Origin: Bathymodiolus japonicus methanotrophic gill symbiont
GTDB taxonomy: Bacteria > Pseudomonadota > Gammaproteobacteria > Methylococcales > Methylomonadaceae
NCBI RefSeq assembly: GCF_019721995.1
Contig: NZ_BLYC01000003.1
Span: forward strand, 62,001-126,000
DNA length: 64,000 nucleotides
Direction: 5' to 3'
The position numbers were made by a program, and so were the translations under genes. Shown here piece after piece: positions 49,102-56,361 of this stretch. The notes beneath the pieces are model-generated. The model was not told the origin of the DNA and made no database searches. It saw only the letters and a list, made by a program, of their open reading frames with translations. Every line of letters starts with the position of its first letter. Positions within the stretch are counted from its first letter, which is position 1.

Positions 49102-49177
49102 GACTATAGCTAGTTGAAATGGTTTAATAAAACAGGACACTTCTAAAGACAGATTTATAATATCATTAGAGGTGAAT

Positions 49178-49740
49178 ATGAGTAAGCAAACTAAACCAAA
49201 AAGACCTGTATATAGTCTTGAATTCAAACAAGATGCAGCCAAATTAGTTATTAAGAAAGGATATACCCAGCAACAAGCCGCAGACAGCTTGGGCGTCTCC
49301 TTAAGTACGATTAGGCGCTGGGTTAGAGCAGAACGAGGCCCAGCAGTTGAAGCAAAATCAACGCCTAACTTATATGGTCAAACCGAATTAGTCAGGTTAC
49401 GTAAGGAAGTTGAGCAATTGCGTTTGGAGCGCGAAATATTAAAACAGGCGCGCCATGCTACCTCACGAAATTCCGGGACTCCTGTCGCCGTAATTCGTTC
49501 ACCTACGCAGCGAATAGGAGATGCTCCAGCCGCCCTGCGTCCGCCACAGACTGAGCACAAAGCAGCTCAGTCATGGCTACCTCAAATGGCTCTACGGCTA
49601 TTCGGGATAAAATTTTAGCCTCCCTCGCGCGCTATCGCGCACTTCGGATTGGCAAATTTCCCTGCGCCTTCTGGAGACTATCAGCCCGTCCGGGGCTGAC
49701 AGCGAAGGCAGCGGTCTTCTTTGCGAAAGAAGTCGAATAA
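49178..49740 (+). pseudogene. IS-C OrfA interrupted by SE-A1
   Basis: IS3 OrfA DNA-binding protein: helix-turn-helix TQQQAADSLGVSLSTIRRWVR and leucine zipper LVRLRKEVEQLRLEREIL, then after the element KKAAVFFAKEVE and stop. ATG 49178 chosen (MSKQTKPKRP; a GTG 6 bp upstream is possible). SE-A1 is inserted precisely after the codons EREIL plus K; without it the gene is 303 bp, a standard OrfA of 100 residues. Confidence 0.88.
49445..49704 (+). mobile_element. SE-A1 element, copy 3 (260 bp)
   Basis: CAGGCGCGCC to CTGACAGCG, sense orientation in orfA. Flanks ATATTAAAA and AAGGCAGCG join to the expected ILKKAAVFFAKE. NNNG = AAGG. Confidence 0.95.
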
Positions 49741-49861
49741 AGTATGTTTTTATTCGAGAGCAACAGAAGACCTACCCTGTTACGGCGTTATGTCGCGTTA
49801 TGAGAGTGAGTACCAGTGCTTTTTATGCGTGGAATCGACAACCTGAAATGACAGATAAAGC

Positions 49862-50121
49862 CAGGCGCGCCATGCTACCTCACGAAATTACGGGACTCCT
49901 GTCGCCGTAATTCGTTCACCTACGCAGCGAATAGGAGATGCTCCAGCCGCCCTGCGTCCGCCACAGACTGAGCACAAAGCAGCTCAGTCATGGCTACCAC
50001 AAATGGCTCTACGGCTATTCGGGATAAAATTTCAGCCTACCTCGCGCGCTATCGCGCACTTCGGATTGGCAAATTTCCCTGCGCCTTCTGGAGACTATCA
50101 GCCCGTCCGGGGCTGACAGCG
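49862..50121 (+). mobile_element. SE-A1 element, copy 4 (260 bp)
   Basis: CAGGCGCGCC to CTGACAGCG, sense in orfB. Flanks GATAAAGC / CAGGAAAAG join to DKARKREAFD. NNNG = CAGG. It lies only 157 bp from copy 3 in the same orientation. Confidence 0.95.
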
Positions 50122-50298
50122 CAGGAAAAGAGAGGCATTTGATATTAAAGTACGCGATATTTTTGAAGGAAACAGAAAAATCTATGGGTCACGTCGTATC
50201 TCTAAAGAATTGAAAAAATCAGGTATTAATATAATGATCCCCAAAAACTAGACCAGCATTTAAGATAGAATCTTGCCCTCAAAACTGAGGATTAAGAA

Positions 50299-50703
50299 AT
50301 GACCATAAATCGGAAGAAGCATAGTACGCAAACCAAAGTAAAAGTGGTATTAGACGTACTAAAAGGGGAAAAGACAAGAGCTGAAATTACCGCGAAATAT
50401 GGTATTCATGCAACACAAATCAACAATTGGAAAAAAGCTGTATTAGAGGTTATTCCTGAAGCATTCTCGACTAAAAGGAAACAACAGGATAATGACCAGC
50501 AGGCTTTAGTTGACGATCTGTACAAGCAGATAGGGCAACTGGAAGTAGAGAATGATTTTCTAAAAAAAATCTATGACTCTTCCACTTGCGACTCGAAAAA
50601 TGTGGATAGAGCCAGGTCATTCAGAGTTAAGTATCAGAAAGCAGTGTTGCTTGTTGAGCATCAACAGGTCAAGTTTATATTACCGACCCGTTGGCATAGA
50701 TGA
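50299..50703 (+). CDS. IS-D OrfA
   Basis: IS3-family DNA-binding protein: VKVVLDVLKGEKTRAEITAKYGIHATQINNWKKAVLE is the helix-turn-helix; ALVDDLYKQIGQLEVENDFLKK the zipper. The frame continues about 40 residues past the zipper, since the A8 run at 50563-50570 (TTCTAAAAAAAATC) is the likely ribosomal slippage site that makes the OrfAB fusion. Intact. Confidence 0.85.
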   Translation: MTINRKKHSTQTKVKVVLDVLKGEKTRAEITAKYGIHATQINNWKKAVLEVIPEAFSTKRKQQDNDQQALVDDLYKQIGQLEVENDFLKKIYDSSTCDSKNVDRARSFRVKYQKAVLLVEHQQVKFILPTRWHR

Positions 50704-51740
50704 CTATACCCTGATGCTGATGCATGAATTGGATAAACAATATACCGAAACACCCTTTTACGGTGTCTTGAAAATGACGGAGCATTTGAGATCTCAAGGG
50801 CACCAGGTCAATCCGAAGCGAGTGAGACGGTTACTAAGGCAGATGGGGCTGGAAGCGGTATATCCAAAGCCAAGACTAAGTCATGGCAACTCAGAGCATA
50901 AGATCTATCCTTATTTACTGAGGAACCTGCAGATCGAGCGATGCAATCAGGTCTGGAGTACGGATATTACCTACATCCGCATGAAGCATGGTTTTGTCTA
51001 TCTGATGGCCATTATTGACTGGCATAGCCGATATGTACTTAATTGGGCGTTAAGTACGACAATGGACGCAGACTTTTGCATAGCAGCCCTTAATGAAACA
51101 CTAAGTTCATCACAGTGTGAAATCTTTAATACGGGCCAGGGAAGTCAATTCACAACGAATCGATTTACAGGGCCCTTATTGGAGAAAGGAATCCGTGTTA
51201 GCATGGATGGCAGAGGCCGCGCATTGGATAATATTTTTGTTGAACGATTGTGGCGATCAGTCAAGTATGAAAAGGTCTATCTGAATGACTTTCAGACCAG
51301 GCGCGCCATGCTACCTCACGAAATTCCGGGACTCCTGTCGCCATAATTCGTTCACCTACGCAGCGGATAGGAGATGCCCTGAACGCCCTGCGTCCGCAAC
51401 GACTACGCACAAAAGCCGCTTCGTCATTACTACCTCACTGGCTGGACGGCTATTCGGAATGCAATTCTTGCTCCTCTCGCGTGCTGCTAGCACACGTCGA
51501 ATCAGCGAATTGCCCTGTCGCCTATCAGGGACTAAAAATCACCACTTCGCTAAGCTCCGTTTCCATGATTTTCAGCGAGTGAATGAAGCATATTTAGGGC
51601 TGAAAGACTATTTTGAATTTTACAATCACAGGCGAATTCATCAGTCCTTGGACTATCGAACGCCAGCGGAGGTTTATTATAAAAAAAACGGTCTATACGT
51701 GAGAGTCCCTGCAGGCGGACTCCATGTGGACAAAGCGTGA
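50573..51740 (+). pseudogene. IS-D OrfB integrase, SE-A2 insert and lost catalytic Asp
   Basis: IS3 integrase: HTH_21 part FYGVLKMTEHLRSQGHQVNPKRVRRLLRQMGL, catalytic core with Asp in WSTDITYIR, and LWRSVKYEKVYL with the Glu in FVERLW. The second Asp, expected in NTDQGSQFT, is Gly (FNTGQGSQFT), so the active site is broken independent of the insertion. SE-A2 (51298-51577) lies between NDFQT and VNEAYLGLKDYFEFYN. Removing it yields 888 bp, a normal 295 residue protein. Confidence 0.88.
51298..51577 (+). mobile_element. SE-A2 element, copy 3 (280 bp)
   Basis: CAGGCGCGCC to TTTTCAGCG, sense. Flanks CTTTCAGAC / AGTGAATGAAG join to FQTVNEAY. NNNG = AGTG. Confidence 0.95.
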
Positions 51741-52044
51741 ATTTCCTACGGAACGTGTGGATAAGCTGATGGAAAACGATAAAGCCGTTTCCCACGAACT
51801 TACCCACACTAATTCACCCTTTGACCACATTTCACCGCAGTCGGCAAAGAGTAGTATCAAAACGCCTGCGGCGCAATAATAACAAATTATTAATATAAAA
51901 AGGGAAGGGCTATCTTAACTATTTAATAAATTGGTCTGGACAATGGGGAGTATTATATAATGCGGGACGCTATAAAGTCAGACAAGCAATGGCACTGCTA
52001 GGCCTGGAAGTACGCTACCCTAAGTAGTTAAAGTGATAACTGAC

Positions 52045-52339
52045 TCGGGGAGTCGCTATTTTTGCGAAAGCTTGTTTTGGGCATCCCAGCCCAAGCAAGC
52101 AGCAAAAACTTAACGCGACCACTTATGCCTCCGGCGGCCCCGATTCGTCCTCGTCACCTCGTCCCGACCCAACAAGGGGTCGGAACATAGGCTCCAAATG
52201 ACTTGACGCCGTGTCGGATGGCCTTTTATTTTGTCTCCACCTTCGCTAACGCTCAGACTCCGACAAAACAACGGCCCTACGGCTATCGCGGACTAAAAAT
52301 CTTCACTTCGCTAAAGCTCCGTTTCCCTGATTTTCAGCG
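52045..52339 (+). mobile_element. SE-B element, copy 5 (295 bp)
   Basis: TCGGGGAGTCGC to TTTTCAGCG, sense in IS-C orfB. Flanks ATAACTGAC / AGTGACCATAAT join to TDSDHNHS. NNNG = AGTG. Confidence 0.94.
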
Positions 52340-52875
52340 AGTGACCATAATCATTCCATTTCACCGAATACGCTGAATCGTGAGTTTGAGGTGGCAGAGC
52401 CCAATAAGGTCTGGGCAACCGATATAACGTATGTGTGGACACTTGAAGGCTGGCTCTATGTAGCTGTTGTTATTGATTTATTTTCTCGACAGGTTGTGGG
52501 CTGGGCAGTTGGTGATCATATGCGAACATCATTATGTGTCAGAGCACTGCAAATGGCTTTTTGGGGAAGAAAACCCGCGCCCGGTGTATTGCACCACTCG
52601 GATAGAGGGAGCCAATATGCAAGCTATGAGTATCGTCAACACCTGAATATCATGCAAATGCAGCAGAGTATGAGTCGAAAAGGTAACTGTTGGGACAATG
52701 CACCAACAGAACGCTTTTCCGCAGCCTTAAGCATGAGGAGTTAAATGACCAAAACTTTAGAACCAAAGAAGCAGCAATCAATAGCATTATTGATGTGTAG
52801 CTTTTTATAACGGTAAACGTGCTCACTCAAAATTAGGTTATCAATCACCATTACAATTTGAGAGTGAGTTTTATA

Positions 52876-53027
52876 CTCGATGTTCAAGTTTTTTAACTGA
52901 TTGATTTTATTGATAATTTTACTGACAAAGAAAGCATCAACATCATTGTAAATCAATCACCTATAAAACAAAGCCGGAAAAATTTACTTTTCTTAGCCCA
53001 GTTATAGCTGAAAACTTGAACATCGAG
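52876..53027. mobile_element. M2 MITE (152 bp), copy 2
   Basis: IS-B-type ends, duplication TTATA on both sides, inverted relative to the copy at 2928-3079. Both copies have the same length. Confidence 0.92.
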
Positions 53028-53047
53028 TTATAGGAAAGTATCTTAAA

Positions 53048-53250
53048 CTGAAGTTTCCCAATAATTATTTATGGTAAAATTGAAACTATGCTACAACTAT
53101 ATGAAAAAATAGTCTTTTCATTCGTTTCAAATGCTATTGCCTAAGGGGAATTAAGTAGGGGTTTGCTATAAACATTGCAAAACCACCTAAAATAAACCTC
53201 GATACACCAGCATTGTGTATTTCAGCTACTCAATAATTGGGAAACTTCAG
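53048..53250. mobile_element. M1 MITE (203 bp), complete copy
   Basis: Ends CTGAAGTTTCCCAATAATT and complement; flanked by TCTTAAA on both sides. Inserted near the right end of IS-C. Confidence 0.9.
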
Positions 53251-53282
53251 TCTTAAATAGTGTCCGGTTTTTGTTGACCATT

Positions 53283-53613
53283 ACACTTCAACCTGGCGAC
53301 AGAGTTTGGGTGAAAGTACCTAGATCAGGTTTTGTGGGTGTAGGCAATGTCGTTAGCGAGGTAAAGCCGGCAAAGGAATTTTTTATAACAACCGATAAAG
53401 GTGATTCTCCCGCGTTGGGTGTCCTTAGCGAAGGAACGTATCACTGAGAGTTCGCTGATGATGAAGAAAAATGCGAGTATTTTGTATCGATAGATTGGCT
53501 TGATACGAAAGATTTGGACGGCGCGGTTCAAGAGTTTGGTATGTTTGGTAACCAAAATATTGTTTGCAAGCCAACCGCTTCAAAATGGCGGTCAACTGTT
53601 GAGCTTGGCGATA
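53283..53613 (+). pseudogene. C-terminal scrap of a conserved hypothetical protein
   Basis: Text LQPGDRVWVKVPRSGFVGVGNVVSEVKPAKEFF...GVLSEGTYH, a TGA (53444), then EFADDEEKCEYFVSIDWLDTKDLDGAVQEFGMFGNQNIVCKPTASKWRSTVE. The GDRVWVKVPGxGFVGVG and GMFGNQNxVCxPTxxKWRxTVE blocks recall the C-terminal end of large nuclease-like conserved proteins with a PUA/EVE-like fold, but I cannot name the family. The 5' part is lost to IS-C. CGA to TGA is the likely nonsense change. Confidence 0.5.
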
Positions 53614-53676
53614 TTCTCTGCAAATGTTGCCCGCAACTGAGGGGAAAGGTGGGTAGCAGAGTCCTATGGCACTTCA

Positions 53677-53855
53677 TTAAAACGAAACCTCCACACCCAT
53701 CACCACCCGGCTATTATTATCAAATTGCCCAAACACACCCTGTTGGTTACCATAAAAAATATCAGCTCCGATCCAGGTTTTAAGATTGTCTTGCCATTCA
53801 TAACTGATTTTAGGGCGGATAATGCCATCGCCATTATGGATATTGCCAATCACTA
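53677..53855 (-). pseudogene. Outer-membrane beta-barrel protein, C-terminal end
   Basis: Minus strand gives RPKISYEWQDNLKTWIGADIFYGNQQGVFGQFDNNSRVVMGVEVSF and a stop. Alternating polar/hydrophobic strands and the terminal Phe are hallmarks of an outer-membrane barrel recognised by BamA. The rest is lost at SE-A2 (53856). 59 residues remain. Confidence 0.65.
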
Positions 53856-54135
53856 CAGGCGCGCCATGCTACCTCACGAAATCCCGGGACTCCTGTCGCC
53901 ATAATTCGTTCACCTACGCAGCGGATGGGAGATGCCCTGAACGCCCTGCGTCCGCAACGACTACGCACAAAAGCCGCTTCGTCATTACTACCTCACTGGC
54001 TGGACGGCTATTCGGAATGCAATTCTTGCTCCTCTCGCGTGCTGCTAGCACACGTCGAATCAGCGAATTGCCCTGTCGCCTATCAGGGACTAAAAATCAC
54101 CACTTCGCTAAGCTCCGTTTCCATGATTTTCAGCG
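53856..54135 (+). mobile_element. SE-A2 element, copy 4 (280 bp) at a chimeric junction
   Basis: CAGGCGCGCC to TTTTCAGCG. Left flank is the barrel gene, right flank (GTAG) is the middle of an IS630 transposase. The left sequence was therefore joined after, or together with, loss of the IS630 5' part. Confidence 0.93.
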
Positions 54136-54882
54136 GTAGAAGAAAAGAGTGTCGTTTTATTCGGTGATGAGGTGTCATTTGCTATGTGGGGTTCATTGGC
54201 ACGAACCTGGGCTCCAATAGGAGAGCAACCCACAGTGAAAACATCAGGGATTCGAAAAGGGTTGAAAATGTTTGGTACGATCGAACTCGAAGGAGGGAGT
54301 TTTCAATACCGAGAATCATTGGCTTATGAGATAAAACCAAAGTCACTTAGACTTTTAAAAGAGGCTGGGCTGCCTCAAGAATTTTTAGCTATTCTTAAAA
54401 GCTTAAAAAATGAGAAATATCCAACACAGAAGCTTTTTATGGAAGCGATATATTCTATTGCCGACAACGTCTTAATCGAGAGTTATAAGCCAATGATATT
54501 ACAACACGCTGAAACATCTGGGCGTTTTAATGGTGAAAGCTATGTTGAGTTTTTAACACAATTGCTGGCTTATTATAAAGGCAAGATTATTCTAATTGAA
54601 GATGGTGCCCCGTATCATGGAAGCGGTGTTATTAAGGAATTTAAGTTAGCTAATGTAGATCGTTTGACAGTAGAACGTCTCCCTGCGTTCTCGCCGGATT
54701 TTAATCCGATTGAGAAATTATGGAAAAATACGAAACGCGATTCGACTCATATGAAGTATTTTAAAACTTTTGAAGATCTTCATGATTCAGTTGTGCAAAC
54801 TTTTAACACTTATATGCATGATGCCAGTAAAGTGATTTGTGTTATGCAAAAATTGCGGGAAGATTTCGTTGTTACCGCCTAA
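54136..54882 (+). pseudogene. IS630-family transposase, N-terminally truncated
   Basis: DDE transposase of the Tc1/mariner-IS630 type. Catalytic Asp in LFGDEVSFAMWG, Asp in LIEDGAPYHGS, Glu in FSPDFNPIEKLWKNTK. The N-terminal helix-turn-helix domains (about 130 residues) are missing upstream because the frame begins at the SE-A2 end. Inverted repeats and the TA duplication of IS630 are not found on the left. Inactive. Confidence 0.88.
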
Positions 54883-54921
54883 GTTTAAGCGCTCCAAATT
54901 TGGAAATTATTTATCTGAGAA

Positions 54922-54977
54922 ACTATAGTTGTAGCATAGTTTCAATTTTACCATAAATAATTATTGGGAAACTTCAG
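54922..54977. mobile_element. M1 remnant
   Basis: Last 56 bp of M1 ending AATAATTATTGGGAAACTTCAG, 38 bp before the cbiG start; it may contribute to the promoter region of the cobalamin operon. Confidence 0.85.
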
Positions 54978-55015
54978 CTAGGTTATAATATTCATTTTTA
55001 TAATCGCGTAAAATC

Positions 55016-55744
55016 ATGTCTTCTCCTAAAATTGCTCTAGTCGCCATTACCAAGCATGGCGCAAATCAAGTTGCACAACTTGCTGCAAAACTTCCCGATG
55101 CAGATATTCTAGTCGCCGATAAATTCCGTGAATTATTGCAGAATATTGATAATTCCAGTCACTTCTATAATGGACCTTTTCGCGAGCAAATTTCCGGCCT
55201 GTTTAGCAAATATGATCAAATTGTTTTTTTTGTGTCTCTGGGAGCAGTGGTACGCTTGGTCGCACCGTTTTTAAAATCAAAAGATGAAGACCCGGGCATT
55301 ATTGTTGTTGATGATGCAGCTCAGTTTGTCATTCCGGTGTTATCGGGCCATGTTGGCGGCGCCAATGCCTGCGCTGAAATGCTGGCTGATTTACTGGCAG
55401 CCACTCCGGTATTAACCACCGCTTCAGATGTAGGCAAGACTATCCCTGTGGATATTTTAGGTCGTGAACTGGGCTGGCAAGTTGAAGCGCCAAAAATCAA
55501 TATCACCCGTGTTTCTGCTCATGTTGTGAATGAAGAGCCGGTTGCATTTGTACAGGATGCTGGCAGCAAAAACTGGTGGACGCGTAGCAGCCCCTTACCG
55601 AAAAATATTCATTTATTCGACAGCTTTAATGATGTCGATTTAAATCAATTCAAAGCAGTATTATGGGTTACTAATCAGGAAATTACTGATGGCCTGTTGC
55701 AACAACTCAATGAAAGCCTTGTGGTCTACAGGGTTCCTGAATGA
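55016..55744 (+). CDS. cbiG: Cobalamin biosynthesis CbiG, N-terminal and core
   Basis: CbiG opens the delta-lactone ring of cobalt-precorrin-5A in the anaerobic pathway. This gene covers the N-terminal and central domains: IALVAITKHGANQVAQLAAKLPDADILV, VFFVSLGAVVRLVAPFL, DPGIIVVDDAAQFVIPVLSGHVGGANACAEMLADLL and TTASDVGKTIPVDILGRELGW, which are family signatures. The C-terminal CobE/CbiG_C domain is a separate gene 28 bp downstream. First gene of a plus-strand operon. Start ATG opens MSSPKIALV; M1 debris precedes it. Confidence 0.92.
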   Translation: MSSPKIALVAITKHGANQVAQLAAKLPDADILVADKFRELLQNIDNSSHFYNGPFREQISGLFSKYDQIVFFVSLGAVVRLVAPFLKSKDEDPGIIVVDDAAQFVIPVLSGHVGGANACAEMLADLLAATPVLTTASDVGKTIPVDILGRELGWQVEAPKINITRVSAHVVNEEPVAFVQDAGSKNWWTRSSPLPKNIHLFDSFNDVDLNQFKAVLWVTNQEITDGLLQQLNESLVVYRVPE

Positions 55745-55772
55745 AGCTAATACAGCAGTCGTTTGATAGATA

Positions 55773-56225
55773 ATGGTAAATCCAAAACATGACTCCAGCT
55801 CTACCCGTCAAATGCAATACAGTACTGTACTAGCTTTAGGTTTAGGCTGTGATAGGGGTACGTCATTAACTACCGTGGAAACAGCCATAACTAAAGCCCT
55901 GGATTCTGCCAATTTAAGACTTGAGAAAGTGGTGCAACTGGCCAGCATTGATAAAAAACAGGATGAAGTAGCGCTGTTAGATTTAGCTAAGAAACTTGTA
56001 TTACCACTGCATTTTTACACAGCGGAACAGTTAGCAGCCGTCCCTGTTCCTAGCCCATCCGCAGTGGTAATGAAATATGTAGGCACGCCGTCGGTATCTG
56101 AAGCAGCAGCCATTTTAGCCGCAGATACCGACATGAGCGATTTACTAGTCGAAAAATACAAATACCGTGGCGCAGATGGAAAAAATGCCACAGTATCCAT
56201 CGTAAGAATGAGAACAATGGCATGA
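55773..56225 (+). CDS. cobE: CobE/CbiG C-terminal domain protein
   Basis: Stand-alone version of the CbiG C-terminal domain, which resembles CobE. Blocks: STVLALGLGCDRGTSLTTVETAITKAL (the LGIGCRRGT motif), VVQLASIDKKQDEVALLDLAKKL, PLHFYTAEQLAAVPVPSPSAVVMKYVGTPSVSEAAAIL and ending KYKYRGADGKNATVSIVRM. Probably works with the preceding CbiG half. The start could also be a later Met; the first 15 residues are not conserved in type. Confidence 0.9.
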   Translation: MVNPKHDSSSTRQMQYSTVLALGLGCDRGTSLTTVETAITKALDSANLRLEKVVQLASIDKKQDEVALLDLAKKLVLPLHFYTAEQLAAVPVPSPSAVVMKYVGTPSVSEAAAILAADTDMSDLLVEKYKYRGADGKNATVSIVRMRTMA

Positions 56226-56361
56226 TCCTGTCAACCGCAGTTGATCGCTATAAATCACTGATTAGAATATAAAATGATTATTAATGCTTATCACCTATCA
56301 GGTGAAGATACCCCACTTCACAGTTTTGTGAATATATCAGCGCTCAACTGGAATTTCTAAG

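Larger units (their letters stand above)
50235..51955 (+). mobile_element. IS-D (IS3 family, IS150-like)
   Basis: Inserted in IS-C orfB with 5 bp duplication TATAA. Imperfect ends with CCCCA and GACCA blocks at both sides. orfA and orfB overlap out of phase. Carries SE-A2. The 51741-51955 tail contains no gene. Confidence 0.8.
49741..52797 (+). pseudogene. IS-C OrfB integrase in pieces
   Basis: Order: FIREQQKTYPVTALCRVMRVSTSAFYAW (49750-49860), SE-A1, RKREAFDIKVRDIF...YGSRRISKEL (50122-50230), IS-D, GRYKVRQAMALLGLEVRYP (51960-52025) then stop TAG, SE-B, then the catalytic core: KVWATDITYVWTLEGWLY (first Asp), LHHSDRGSQYAS (second Asp), CWDNAPTERF (Glu nearby). A lost T after GAACGCTTTT (52707-52716) shifts the frame before FRSLKHEEL. 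Dead. Confidence 0.85.
49120..53280 (+). mobile_element. IS-C (IS3 family), carrying six nested insertions
   Basis: Ends TGGTTTAATAAAACAGGACAC and, inverted, GTGTCCGGTTTTTGTTGACCA. Inside: two SE-A1, IS-D (with its own SE-A2), SE-B, M2 and M1. After subtracting them about 1.2 kb of IS3 element remains. Almost every mobile family of the window has hit this copy. Confidence 0.88.

Noticed and set aside
54978-55015. Cobalamin riboswitch upstream of cbiG, cobQ or cbiB
   Set aside because: The available leaders are too short or consist of MITE debris, and no B12-box-like GCCACTG text was found there.
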